A stretch of DNA of 64,000 bases from Alloalcanivorax dieselolei B5. GTDB lineage: Bacteria; Pseudomonadota; Gammaproteobacteria; Pseudomonadales; Alcanivoracaceae. The notes below the pieces were generated by a model. That model did no database searches and had not been told where the DNA came from. It saw only the letters and a program-made list of their open reading frames with translations. Positions 41,209-51,300 of the stretch are shown one piece after another (within the stretch, counting starts at the first letter, position 1; every line of letters starts with the position of its first letter). Made by a program: the position numbers and the translations under genes. Where the stretch lies: NCBI RefSeq assembly GCF_000300005.1, contig NC_018691.1:3410001-3474000 (forward strand). The letters are read 5' to 3'.

Positions 41209-43988
41209 GCCACCAACTCCCGATTCATATCCTCAATCACCCCATCCACCTGATCCCCAAACAACTGATACATCCGGCCCAGCCCACCCTTGCCGTCGAA
41301 GGGCGCCATTTCCAGGTCGTCGCGCTCCAGGTGGAAGGAGCTGGCGATGTGGTCGCGGATCAGGGTGAGCCAAGTCATTTGTTCCTCGTTGAATTTTTCG
41401 CCGGCGCCGCTGTGGCGTTGGAAGATCCAGCGCTTGAAGTTTTCCTTTACGGTGGCGGCGAAGGGGGTGATGGTCGGGTCGATGCCGGTGACGCGGCGGA
41501 TCAGGGCGACCAGTGCGGTGAGGTCGCTGATGGGGTTGTCGCCGCGATAGTTGTCTAGGTGGGCGTAGGCCTGCCAGACGCGCAGGGGGGCCAGTTTGGG
41601 CCTGTCCTGTTGCAATGCATCCAGCAAGGTTTTGATCATGTCGTAGGTGACTTCGCTGCGGCGGGCCGGGGTCTGGAAGTAGATGGCCAGGGCTTCGATC
41701 TGATCGCGGTGCTGGTTGAGGTAGTCGGCAAAGTCCTGTACCAGGGCTTCAGCGTTGGCCCGGGTTTCACCGGCCCATTCCGCTTTCAGCACTTCGTCCA
41801 GGTCTTCGTGGACGATTGTCTGTTCCTTTTCGCGGCGGATGGTGTCGATCAGTTCGATCAGTTCGCCGTTGAAGACTTTGGCGGCCTGCCCTACCAGTTG
41901 GTCGCGGGCCTTGTCCCGGGCGTCATCACCAGGGTTGCTGCTTGCGGGCACCTGAGCAATTTCGCAGGCTTTCCGTTCCACCACATCCGGGTTGATGGCG
42001 TTGAGGAGTTCGCCCACGATCAGGGTAAGCGGCGTCCCGTCGGCTTTTTCGGCGATGCGGGCTCGGTCTTTGTCGTTCAATTGCTTGTCGAGCCGGGCGA
42101 GGCGGCCTGCCAGTGAGCTTACGCTGTCTTCATCGCGGGCGGCGCCCATCATCACGCCCATGGCCAGTTCCTTCAGGGAGACGCCGGGTTTGGTAATCAA
42201 GGGTTGGCTGGCGGTTTTCAGGGATTGGGTAACGCCGATGGCGTCGACGATAACGTAATGGGTCTTGGCGCTGTTGGCGGAGGGGGTGACTTTCTTCAGG
42301 CCATCGGCATCCAAAGTACGAGTACCGCGCCCCTTCATCTGCTCAAAGTAGTTCTTACTCTTCACGTCGCGCATGAATAGCAGGCATTCCAGCGGACGCA
42401 CGTCGGTGCCGGTGGCGATCATGTCCACGGTGACGGCAATACGCGGGTAGTAGTCGTTGCGGAACTGGTTAAGCACCGATTTGGGGTCGTCCGCATTGTG
42501 AGTGATCTTCTTGCAGAAGGCGTTGCTCTCGCCAAACTCTTCACGCACGGTCTGGATAATGTCGTCGGCGTGGCTGTCGGTTTTGGCGAAGATCAAGGTT
42601 TTGGGCACTTCTTCCCGCCCAGGAAAAATATCCGGCAGCTTGTCCCTGAAGGTGCGGATCACGGTGCGAATCTGGTCCGGGTTGACGATATCGCGGTCCA
42701 ATTGTTTGGCGCTGTAGGCTTCGTCTTCGTCCTGGGTTTCCCAGCGATGCTGGCGCGTCAGACGTTCACGCTTCTCTACCTGCTGTCTGGCCTCGATGAC
42801 ACCGCCGCTTTTGGTTTTCTTTGTTTCGATCAAATAGACCTCGTTGCCGACATTGACGCCATCCGCCACGGCTTTCTCATGGTCGTATTCACTGACCACG
42901 TTTTTTCTGAAGAAGCCGTAGGTGCGCTTGTCCGGGGTGGCGGTGAGGCCGATCAGGTAGGCATCGAAGTATTCGATCACCTGCCGCCACAGGTTGTAGA
43001 TGGAACGGTGGCATTCGTCGATGATGATGAAGTCAAAGAATTCCGGCGGAATCCTGTCGTTGTAGACCACCGGCAAAGGTTCTTTCTTCAGGCTCTTCTT
43101 TTCCGCCGGGTTGTCCTCTTCGGTGGCTTCGTCCAGCTCTTCACCCTTGAGCAGGGAGTACATACGCTGGATGGTGCTGATACAGACCTGGCTGTCGCTG
43201 GCGACGTAAGAGGACTTCAACCGCTGTACGGTATACAGCTCCGTGAATTTACGGTTGTCGTCATTGGGCAGGTAAGCCATGAACTCCTGTTCGGCCTGTT
43301 CGCCGAGGTTCTTGGTGTCCACCAGAAACAGAATGCGCTTGGCCTTGGCGTACTTGAGCAGACGATAGGCGGCGGTGATGGCGGTATAGGTTTTGCCGGA
43401 CCCCGTGGCCATTTGCACCAGGGCACGGGGCCTGCCCTGTTTGAAGGAGTTCTCCAGATTGGTAATGGCGGTGATCTGGCAGTCGCGCAGGCCGGCGGTA
43501 TTGAGTGGCGGCAGCTTTCTCAGGCGTTCACGCAAGGTGCCCTGGTTGTCATTCAGGCGCTCGCGCCAGCGGGCCAGTTCTTGCGGGCGGGGGAAGTGGA
43601 AGATTTCCCGCGAACGTGGGGCCGGGTCACGCCCATTGGTGAACCGGGTGATGGTGCCCGTGCTCTGGTAGACGAACGGCAGAGGTTCCTCATTCTTGAT
43701 CCATTTGAGTTTCGCGTTCGCGTATCCGTCTGCCTGATCCTCCACCGTGGTGATCTTGTGGCCCCAATCTTCGGGCTTGGCTTCGATCACCCCCACGGCC
43801 TGGCGCTCTACGAACAACACATAGTCCGCCGGACCGACATCGGTCTGATATTCGCGTACGGCAACCCCCGGCCCCGCATTGAGGTTGATCGCCGTCTTGT
43901 CCTGAACCACCCAGCCCGCGGCGATCAGCTTGCGATCAATCCGATCCCGAGCCCGCTGTTCCGGTGTTTGATTAAGGGAACTGGCCAT
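41205..43988 (-). CDS. hsdR: Type I restriction enzyme, R subunit (HsdR)
   Basis: The 927-residue motor/nuclease subunit has an N-terminal nuclease domain (PADYVLFVERQAVGVIEAKP, the D...ExK core). The SF2 helicase motor follows: Walker A QMATGSGKTYTAITA, DEAD-box-like IIDECHRSIYN, LTATPDKRTYGFF, and motif VI KGRGTRTLDADG. The C-terminal helical domain binds the methylase (EcoEI-type). It cleaves foreign DNA far from the site after ATP-driven translocation. It is probably transcribed with the HEPN gene upstream. AGGAACCC precedes the start. Confidence 0.94.
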   Translation of the reverse strand: MASSLNQTPEQRARDRIDRKLIAAGWVVQDKTAINLNAGPGVAVREYQTDVGPADYVLFVERQAVGVIEAKPEDWGHKITTVEDQADGYANAKLKWIKNEEPLPFVYQSTGTITRFTNGRDPAPRSREIFHFPRPQELARWRERLNDNQGTLRERLRKLPPLNTAGLRDCQITAITNLENSFKQGRPRALVQMATGSGKTYTAITAAYRLLKYAKAKRILFLVDTKNLGEQAEQEFMAYLPNDDNRKFTELYTVQRLKSSYVASDSQVCISTIQRMYSLLKGEELDEATEEDNPAEKKSLKKEPLPVVYNDRIPPEFFDFIIIDECHRSIYNLWRQVIEYFDAYLIGLTATPDKRTYGFFRKNVVSEYDHEKAVADGVNVGNEVYLIETKKTKSGGVIEARQQVEKRERLTRQHRWETQDEDEAYSAKQLDRDIVNPDQIRTVIRTFRDKLPDIFPGREEVPKTLIFAKTDSHADDIIQTVREEFGESNAFCKKITHNADDPKSVLNQFRNDYYPRIAVTVDMIATGTDVRPLECLLFMRDVKSKNYFEQMKGRGTRTLDADGLKKVTPSANSAKTHYVIVDAIGVTQSLKTASQPLITKPGVSLKELAMGVMMGAARDEDSVSSLAGRLARLDKQLNDKDRARIAEKADGTPLTLIVGELLNAINPDVVERKACEIAQVPASSNPGDDARDKARDQLVGQAAKVFNGELIELIDTIRREKEQTIVHEDLDEVLKAEWAGETRANAEALVQDFADYLNQHRDQIEALAIYFQTPARRSEVTYDMIKTLLDALQQDRPKLAPLRVWQAYAHLDNYRGDNPISDLTALVALIRRVTGIDPTITPFAATVKENFKRWIFQRHSGAGEKFNEEQMTWLTLIRDHIASSFHLERDDLEMAPFDGKGGLGRMYQLFGDQVDGVIEDMNRELVA

Positions 43989-44046
43989 AAGGGTTCCTGT
44001 TCAGATCCATCCCCAAAGGGGAATAGTAGCACTTGTTTTGCATCGC

Positions 44047-44697
44047 TCAGACCACCGGATAACTCGCCTCCCCCCACAACGCCCCCGGATTATCCATCAT
44101 GATCTCGATCACCGTCGGCACCAGGTCATTGAGGATGGCGACACAGTCGCGGATCTGTTGGCGGTTGACGCTGCCACCCCAGGTAGCGCCGCCGTGGATG
44201 ATCTGGTTGCGCAGGGTGTAGATACGGCTGAAGACTATGGCGAGGACGGTGGGGGTGTTCTGTTTGGCCAGGGCGGTGTTGGCGGCTTTCTTGGCGCGTT
44301 CGAAGCTCTGCTTCCAGTGGTCTTCTGTCAGGTTGCCCTTTTGGTGTTCCCAGAAGCAGCGGAAGACGTAGGGGTTGTCCAGGAGGACGCGGATGGCGCC
44401 GGAGTAGGCGCTCCATACCAGTTCGTCCAGGCGCCTTTGGCGGTCCAGGTCCCAGAGTTTCTGCAGGAAGCCGTTGAAGGTGGTTTGCTCGTTGAGCCCG
44501 TGCCGGTCGTCAATTTCGGTGGCGTAAGCAGCGTTGAAGGCGATCCACAGGAAAATGAAGCGGCTGTCCGGGTCGGCTTCCTGCTCGGCGCGGTCAAGCC
44601 AGCTCAAGGCCCGGTGGACACGCAGGGACAGGTTGTCCGGGTAGCCGTGACGCTCCCGGCGCTGTCGGGTTTTCAGGTTGTGGTGTCGGCTTTCCAT
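44047..44697 (-). CDS. HEPN-like protein at the head of the RM operon
   Basis: The product is 216 residues from the ATG at 44697 (MESRHHNLKTRQRRERHGYP), preceded by AAGGGA. An Apea/HEPN-like helical domain is suggested by RALSWLDRAEQEADPDSRFI, the FLWIAFNAAYATEI segment and a late IYTLRNQIIHGGATW. The last contains R-N-x3-H, the Rx4-6H-type motif that forms the RNase site of HEPN proteins. Longer in-frame starts (to 44901) run through a poly-C tract and read poorly. It stands 58 bases before hsdR. It could be an RNase effector or a nucleotide-binding accessory protein; the HEPN call rests on motif recognition. Confidence 0.7.
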   Translation of the reverse strand: MESRHHNLKTRQRRERHGYPDNLSLRVHRALSWLDRAEQEADPDSRFIFLWIAFNAAYATEIDDRHGLNEQTTFNGFLQKLWDLDRQRRLDELVWSAYSGAIRVLLDNPYVFRCFWEHQKGNLTEDHWKQSFERAKKAANTALAKQNTPTVLAIVFSRIYTLRNQIIHGGATWGGSVNRQQIRDCVAILNDLVPTVIEIMMDNPGALWGEASYPVV

Positions 44698-44922
44698 GTT
44701 GCGGTCCCTTCTTGCCATGCCGTCCCCAATCGCGGCCTGGCGGCGCCTTTCTGGCGCGGGGCTTTTCGTTGTACGAGTGTGAACTTTATCACATACGTTG
44801 GTCTGAGCCAGTCCGGCGGCTCCCACTTTCTTATTACTTCCTCGTGCTCCCACAGCAAGCCCCCCCCCCCTGATATCAAAGCGACGTCGCTCTCTGGACA
44901 ATCAACCTATGACTTTATTATC

Positions 44923-44962
44923 GTCATGCCAATACTGACTACATGAACATGTCGTCTTTTGG
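44923..44962. promoter_or_regulatory. Putative operator in the divergent RM/Wadjet control region
   Basis: The gap 44698-45001 separates the leftward HEPN-hsdRS train from the rightward WYL-jetABCD train. Bases 44923-44962 match 2006-2045 at 36 of 40 positions. Within them, GACTACATGAACATGTCGTC (44937-44956) is a palindrome with 8 of 10 paired positions. A run of eleven C (44860-44870) lies 50 bases to the left. The location lets one WYL regulator control both defence systems. No confident -10/-35 pair was assigned. Confidence 0.6.
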
Positions 44963-45001
44963 GTTATATCGCTTTTTGGCGCACTTTGGGGAGGCGGGAA
45001 G

Positions 45002-45898
45002 ATGGCGCGCACTACTGGGCAGAACGCCGGGAAGTGGCCTCTGCGTTGGGATTTGTTACTGCGGTATCGGTTGATCGAGGTGATCGCTCTTTGGGAGGGG
45101 CGGTTGACCACCAATCATCTGCAGCGGGCGTTCGGGATCGGGCGGCAGCAGGCCAGCAAGGACATCAATCAGTATTTATCCGAGCACGCGCCGGAGAATC
45201 TGGTCTATGACCGTTCCTTGAAGGGTTACAAGCCCTCCCCTGACTTCGAGCCCCGGTTTACGCGCGGGGTGGCGGACGAGTATTTGCAGATGATGCACGC
45301 CCGGGAGGATTTGAGCTGCGCCTTCGAGGCGTTGGACGTGCGGGAGCTGAATACGGAGGTGTTGTTGCCGCCCCGGCGGGATCTGCGCCCGGCGGTGTTG
45401 CGCCCTATTCTGCAGGCCTGTCGGGAGGGGCTGCGGGTGGAGATTCGTTATGCGTCCCTGCGTAATCCGGTGCCGGAGGAGCGGGTGATTCAGCCGCATA
45501 CAGTGGTGCACAGCGGCCTGCGCTGGCATGTGCGCGCCTGGTGCGAGAAGAACTCTGCGTACCGGGATTTCGTGTTGAGCCGGATCGAGGATGATCCGGA
45601 GCCGGTTACCGAGGGGTGGCAGGGCGCCGACGAGGACGAGGACTGGCAGACCCGGCTGACCCTGGAAGTGGTGCCGGACCCGCGTCTGGACGCCCGCCAG
45701 CAGGCAATGATCGCCCGGGATTACGCCATGGAGGACGGCCGTTTGCTGATTCCCTGCCGTGCCGCGCTGGTGAATTACGTGGTGCAGCTGCTGCATTTGG
45801 ACGTGGCGGATAACCGAGCGCCGGAGGCGCAGCAGATTGCGTTGGGGAATCGGGAGGCGGTGGCGGCTTGGTTGTGGGGGGATGGTGGAGGTGGCTGA
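45002..45898 (+). CDS. WYL-domain transcriptional regulator, copy 2 (Wadjet/RM associated)
   Basis: The 298-residue regulator has the same plan as the protein at 2058: a winged helix (LTTNHLQRAFGIGRQQASKD), a WYL domain (VEIRYASLRNPVPEERVIQP, then HTVVHSGLRWHVRAWCEKN) and a C-terminal WCX-like extension. The two proteins share long identical runs in the N-terminal 60 residues and about two thirds of positions overall by eye. Homologues repress defence operons (BREX, CBASS) and release them on infection or damage. It lies just upstream of jetABCD, with a 358-base gap holding a REP copy. A role as repressor of this island is inferred from place and family. Confidence 0.87.
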   Translation: MARTTGQNAGKWPLRWDLLLRYRLIEVIALWEGRLTTNHLQRAFGIGRQQASKDINQYLSEHAPENLVYDRSLKGYKPSPDFEPRFTRGVADEYLQMMHAREDLSCAFEALDVRELNTEVLLPPRRDLRPAVLRPILQACREGLRVEIRYASLRNPVPEERVIQPHTVVHSGLRWHVRAWCEKNSAYRDFVLSRIEDDPEPVTEGWQGADEDEDWQTRLTLEVVPDPRLDARQQAMIARDYAMEDGRLLIPCRAALVNYVVQLLHLDVADNRAPEAQQIALGNREAVAAWLWGDGGGG

Positions 45899-45921
45899 GG
45901 TGGAGGTGGAGAGTAATTTCA

Positions 45922-45960
45922 TTCGCCAGCAAGCTGGGCTCCCACAGCGGCTTCGGGTTG
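45922..45960. repeat. Single REP copy between WYL gene and jetA
   Basis: TTCGCCAGCAAGCTGGGCTC followed by CCACAGCGGCTTCG is one REP arm of the family seen elsewhere in the window. The rest of the gap 45899-46256 shows no supported gene, and I could not assign a jetA promoter in it. Confidence 0.7.
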
Positions 45961-46256
45961 AAGCCATTGCCGGATTGCTGAGGACTATGTGTAGCGGGAG
46001 ACCATGCCTATCAGGCCGCGGCCAGCCTCCCCACTCAATTCCGAGTCTTGCGCTTATTTTTGATCAATGCCCGCTACCGTTCCCTTCACGGCGAACTACC
46101 GAGGAATCCTCGGGTGCCAACATAGCTCTGAACGCCTCGGCGAACCAGACACCGGCCCGGTTTCACAATGCCTGCCCGGGGGCAGGCAACCGCCGCCGAT
46201 TGCCGGTATCATCGGCCCTTATTCCAACGCTTTATTGCAACCCTTTAGCTGACGCC

Positions 46257-47693
46257 ATGTTTTTCACGGAAGACCGCCATCAATTCTTCAAGCCGCTGAC
46301 CGGCAAGTACCGCGAGCAGGTGGCCGAGTGTCTGCGGCTGTTGCACGAGCGTCTGTACAGCGCCCAGGCCGATTACGGCGAGTCGCTCAAGCGCGAGCAG
46401 GTGCTGGATGTGTTCAGTGAGGCACTGGAGCGGGCGCCCTTGCTGGAGGGCGGCGATGAAGACGGCGGCCGCTTCCGCAACAATCGGGAGCAGGCCGCCT
46501 GGATTCTCAATACGCTGGTGGAGCACGGCTGGCTGAAGCGGGACAAGGACGAGGCGTCGTTTCAGTCCACCTATCCGTTCAGCCGCACCGGGCGCCTGTT
46601 TACGCAGACTCTGGCGGAGGTGGACGGCCGCGGCATCCGCACCCGCCATCGCAATACCCGCAATACGCTCAATGCGCTGGCCGCGTTTCTGGATCGCGGC
46701 GAGGTTTATGATCTGCTCGACGCCCACGAGCATTCCGAGCGCATCATCGCTGATTTCACCGACATCATCGCCGAGCTGGAAGAGCGCAAGCGGGAACTGG
46801 TCAAGGAAGTGGAGGCCCAGCAACTGGTGCAGCAGGCCAGCGACCAGTTCTTCGAGTTCATGGAGAAGCGCTTCCAGCCGGACGTGGCGATCCGCATGTC
46901 CGCCGACAGCGTGGAGAAACACCGCGACCGCATCCAGAACACCATCGAGCGCATCCGCCGCAAGCCCAAGGCATGGAAGCGTAACGCGGAACTGGAGCTG
47001 CGGCGGCTGGCGCCGGATCTGGTGATCAACCCGGAAGGCTCGGTGCTGTGGCAGTTGCTGGACAGCATCGAAACCCGCATGCGCAGCGCCGCCGAGATCA
47101 TGCTGCCGGCCCTGCGCCGGACCCTGCAGGGCTTTACCCGGCGGGCGGACATTATCATCCGCCAGCTCAGCTATCTGCACAGCCAGCAGCACAGCGACAT
47201 TGTCGGCCTGTGCCGGGAGCTGTCCGAGCTGGATGACACCACCGCCGCCAAGCGTCTGGAAGCCGCCGGGCAAGCCATGGCCCATTTGCGTCTGGGGCTG
47301 GTGGATCCGGCCCAGAACCGGCTGCGCGAGCAGCGGGAGAAACGGCAGGTGCAAAGCCGCATGGCGCACTTGGACGCGCCGGACCCGGCCACCCTGCGCG
47401 ATCTGGCGATTCAACAGTTGCTGGAGAAGGCGTTCAGCATCCACGGCGAAGGTCTGCGTGACTATTTGCGCCAGGCCCTGGGCGCCAGCCGCCGCATCGA
47501 CAACCGCGACCTGCCGGTGAACAACGCCACCGATCTGCTGGCGCTCAGCCATGTGATCGAGCTGGGCAGCGCCGACCATCGGGCCAGCGGTTTCCGGCTG
47601 CGCATCGAACCCACCGACCCCATCATCGGCGAACCTTATTTCGCCCGCCGTGATGGTTTCTTGCTGGAACTGGAACACGATGACGATACGTGA
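46257..47693 (+). CDS. jetA: Wadjet subunit JetA (kleisin)
   Basis: The 478-residue protein begins MFFTEDRHQFFKPLTGKYRE and continues with winged-helix and helical regions typical of the MukF-like kleisin of type I Wadjet (DUF5716). Examples are EQAAWILNTLVEHGWLKRDK, then TYPFSRTGRLFTQTLAEVDG, and a long helical middle (SERIIADFTDIIAELEERKR). It bridges the two heads of the JetC SMC dimer. I chose the ATG at 46257 since the frame upstream (to 45837) reads as intergenic REP sequence and the family starts at this position. The jetB start lies 14 bases inside the end of this gene. Confidence 0.9.
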   Translation: MFFTEDRHQFFKPLTGKYREQVAECLRLLHERLYSAQADYGESLKREQVLDVFSEALERAPLLEGGDEDGGRFRNNREQAAWILNTLVEHGWLKRDKDEASFQSTYPFSRTGRLFTQTLAEVDGRGIRTRHRNTRNTLNALAAFLDRGEVYDLLDAHEHSERIIADFTDIIAELEERKRELVKEVEAQQLVQQASDQFFEFMEKRFQPDVAIRMSADSVEKHRDRIQNTIERIRRKPKAWKRNAELELRRLAPDLVINPEGSVLWQLLDSIETRMRSAAEIMLPALRRTLQGFTRRADIIIRQLSYLHSQQHSDIVGLCRELSELDDTTAAKRLEAAGQAMAHLRLGLVDPAQNRLREQREKRQVQSRMAHLDAPDPATLRDLAIQQLLEKAFSIHGEGLRDYLRQALGASRRIDNRDLPVNNATDLLALSHVIELGSADHRASGFRLRIEPTDPIIGEPYFARRDGFLLELEHDDDT

Positions 47694-48348
47694 CGCTTTG
47701 GCCGAGGCTCTGGAGGCCCGCGGCGTCGGCCCGGATCAGTTCTCCGAACTGATGATCCGGCTGCTGGACCGGGGCGTGCTGTGCCGCGACGAAAGCAAAA
47801 AGGAAACGGAGCTCTACGATCGCTACCTGCAAGTGGCCGATCTGGTGGAGGATTATTTGAGCGTGCTACGCATTCGCCTGCTGCACGAACGGCGTTTTCA
47901 TTCACTGCGGCTGTTTCCACCCGGCGCCGAGGTGCCCGGCCTGGCCGACAGCGAGGACGGCTTCAACCAGGGCCTGCGCGAGCGCCTCAGCCAACAGGAA
48001 GTGGCCGCCATTCTGGTGTTGCGCGCGGAGTACGACAAAGCGTTGCGCGAAGGCCAGATCGACGAACACGGCCAGGTGATGCTGCCGCTGGAAGCGTTCA
48101 ATCTGGCCAGCAAGAATCTGCTTGGCCGGCCGCTGCCGGAGGCGCTCACCGAACGGCGCGCCCTGTTCCGCCGGCTGCGTCAGTTACGGCTGATCCGCAC
48201 CGCCAGCGACGACGGTCTGGAAGACGCCGAGACCTGGCTGACCATCCGTCCGGACATCACCAGCCTGGTCACCGACGCGGTACTCAGCCAGCTCACCGGC
48301 GACGGGCCGGACGCCGAAGCCCCTTCATCGGAAGAGCTGCCATCATGA
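47680..48348 (+). CDS. jetB: Wadjet subunit JetB (KITE)
   Basis: The 222-residue protein is MukE-like (DUF4194): FSELMIRLLDRGVLCRDESK, then VEDYLSVLRIRLLHERRFHS, LRLFPPGAEVPG, and LSQQEVAAILVLRAEYDKAL. It is the winged-helix KITE subunit that dimerises and binds the JetA kleisin. The ATG at 47680 overlaps jetA by 14 bases, which indicates translational coupling. The C-terminal tail is acidic and Ser-rich. Length and order fit type I Wadjet. Confidence 0.9.
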   Translation: MTIRDALAEALEARGVGPDQFSELMIRLLDRGVLCRDESKKETELYDRYLQVADLVEDYLSVLRIRLLHERRFHSLRLFPPGAEVPGLADSEDGFNQGLRERLSQQEVAAILVLRAEYDKALREGQIDEHGQVMLPLEAFNLASKNLLGRPLPEALTERRALFRRLRQLRLIRTASDDGLEDAETWLTIRPDITSLVTDAVLSQLTGDGPDAEAPSSEELPS

Positions 48349-48388
48349 TCGGTTATTTCACGTTCGCCTTTGTTGATCCGAGCCGCCC

Positions 48389-51300
48389 ATGTTTTTGAAA
48401 CGTTCCATCACCGTCAATTGGGGCAACCTGCCCGCCGAGGAGCTGGAATACGGCCCCATCAATCTGTTCTCCGGCGGTAACGGCTCCGGCAAGACCACCG
48501 CCGCCGATGCCCTGCAGACGTTGATGACCGCCGCCCACGACAATCTGTTCAACTACAACCCGGGCCAGGACGAAACCACCCAGCGCGGCCGGGGCGGCAA
48601 GCAGGTGCGTACTCTGGCCTCCTATATTCTCGGCTGCGACGACGGCGCCTTCGCCCGCCCCTATGACAGCGACGGTTACCTGGCCGGCGTGTTTCATCCC
48701 ACCAAGGGCGAGACCGCCGAGCCGTTCACGGCGGTGATTGGCGTGCGCGCGCATCTGGACCGCGCCGGCGTCACCGCCCAGGCGCGGCAAAATGAACTGC
48801 TGCTGATGATCGTGCCCGGCGAGATGCTGAGCCTGTCGCACTTCGTCCACGGCGAAGGCGCCGAACGCCAGGTGGTGGAAATCACCGAGCTGCCCAATGC
48901 GCTGCGCCGCACGTTCGGTAAAAAGAACGTGGAAACCTACGAGAAGAAAGGCGCTTATCTGGCCCGACTGTACGGCGCCCTGCGCGGCCGCCGCGACGCG
49001 GTGTCCCAGCAGGAAGCCAAGAACGCCGCCCGCACCTTCGCCCGTTTCATGGCGTACAAACCGGTGGACTCCATTGATCAGTTCGTCGCCGGCGAAGTGC
49101 TGGAAGCCCAGGACATGGGCGACACGCTACGCCGCATCCGCGACATGCTGCGCACCATCCATGGCATGGAGCAGGAGGCCCGGCAACTGCGCGCCAGCGT
49201 GGACTATCTGGAGCAGGCCCGCGGCCTGGCCGGGCAGTATCAAGAGACCTGGCTGGAGCGCACCGCCCTCGCCTACGGCGCCGCCGCGCAACGTTACCGC
49301 CGCAACCAGCGCCAGTATCTGGAGAAAAAAGAGGAACAGTCCCAACTCCGCCAGCAACAACAGGCGTTGCGCGAAGAAGCGGAACAGGTGGAACAGCGCC
49401 TGGAGCAGGCCCACGACGAACTGGTGGGGCTGGAAGCACGCATACAGGGCATCCCCGCGCTGCGTGATAAACAGCAACTGCAGGCACAGCTGGAAAGCCT
49501 GACCCAACAGTTGCAGCAAGGCGCCCGCCCCCTGCTGGAGCAGGATCAGCAGCGCAGCCGTAACTTCACCGCATTACGCAATCTGCGTGATCTGCTCAAC
49601 CGTCACAGCATCGAGCTGGAACTGCCGTTGTTCGCCAGCAAGGGCTGGCGTGCCACCAGCAAGGAACTGCTGGCCCTGGAGCAACGTCCGATACCGGACC
49701 TGAATCAGATGCTGGCGCGGGACTGGATCGATTTGTCGCCGCTGGAAAGTGGCCTGGAACAGGCTCGCGCCGAGCAGCAGCTGCACAACTATCTGGCGGA
49801 GCAGTTGCACGGGCCGGCGGAAAGCGGCACCAATCAGGACGCTTTGTCGCTGGCGCAGCGGCTGGATCGTCTGGTGACGCAAAGAGCGCAGGCGCTGGAA
49901 AAACTGGACGAACAGCAAAGGCAGATTCAGCACCGTATCAGCACGCTGGAATCGAAACGGGTGAACTATCCCCGTGATGTGGAAGAAGCGCTGCAGGCGA
50001 TCCGCGAGCAGTGCCCCCAGGCCGACCCGCGCGTGCTTTGCGATCACGTGGAAGTACAGGATCCGGAATGGCAAATGGCCATCGAGGGTTACCTGGGCGG
50101 CGCCCGCTTCGGCATTCTGGTGGAGCCGGATTACGAAGCCGAGGCGATCCGCGTGGTACGCCGGCTGGCCGGCCGCCAGCGCAACAAGGCCCGGGTAATC
50201 CAGGGCGAGCAGGCGCGGCGGGACGCGGAGAAAGCCGCGCTGCCGGCGGAGTCCATCTTCCACGTGCTGCGTTTTTCCCATCGCACCGCGGAGCATTATC
50301 TGAAGGCGTCCTACGGCAATGTGGTGCGGGTGGACGACGCCGAAACCCTGCGCCGCACCCGGCGTGGTATCACCAGCGACGGTCTCGGCTCCGGCAACTA
50401 CGCACTGTTCCGCTGCGATCTGGACGACAGCCAGTTGGTGTTCGGCGAGACCGCCCGCGAGCGCAACCTGTATGCGCAGCGCAACGCCCTGATGGACGTA
50501 CAGGAAAGCTACCGCCACGCCAGCGATGACTATCAGGCGGTGCGGCAACTGCAACAGCAGGTGCTCGAGTTCAAGCCGCTGGACTGGGTGGCCACCGTCA
50601 CTCACCTGCTGCAATGCCAGCGCCAGCTGTCCGACACCGAGCAGGCCCTGGCCAATCTCGACCTCAGTGACCATGAAGAGCTGGAACGGCAACAGCAGGA
50701 CGCCCGTCAGCGGCACAAGCAGCTGAGCCAACGGCAGGGCGAATTGAAGGAAGAGAACGGCAAGCTCGGCGAGCAACAACACGCCTGCGAGCGTGCCATC
50801 AGCGCCCTCGCCGATCAGAGTGAGCAACTGCAGCAGGATCAGGAAGACGCCGAGGCGCACTTGCACGCCTGCACCCGCTACTGGCCGGATTTGGATGTGC
50901 TGCCCCGTATCGAAGCCATGGACCGGCGCTTACAGGCCGCCCAGGACGATATTGATTTCAGCGTTGAAGAGCAGACACAGAGCAAAGCTCTGAACCTCGC
51001 CGTCCTCACCCTGGAACGGCTTGTCGGCGACTACAATCAGCAGGCCCAACCGGCGGATCAGATCCTTATCGAAACCGCCGAGGAGCTGCACAGCGCCCCG
51101 TTCTTCGGCCATGTGCATCACCTGCATCAACAGCTGGACAACCTGCACAACCGGCTGCGCAACAATGTCCTGCTGAGCAAACTGGAGCAACTGGGCGGTC
51201 TGCGCGACACCTTCAACACCACCTTCGTCAGTGATCTGTGCAACCAGATCCAGCAAGCCATCAAGGACGGCGAACGTACTCTCAAGAATCTGAACAAGGA

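Noticed and set aside
44698-44901. N-terminal extension of the HEPN-like protein to 44901
   Set aside because: It would read through the C11 run and an Arg/Gly-rich stretch with no conserved features; the ATG at 44697 has a good ribosome site.
46245-47678. A 477-codon open frame antisense to jetA
   Set aside because: Shadow of a real gene; Gln/Leu/Ala-rich without domains, and it would conflict with the Wadjet operon.
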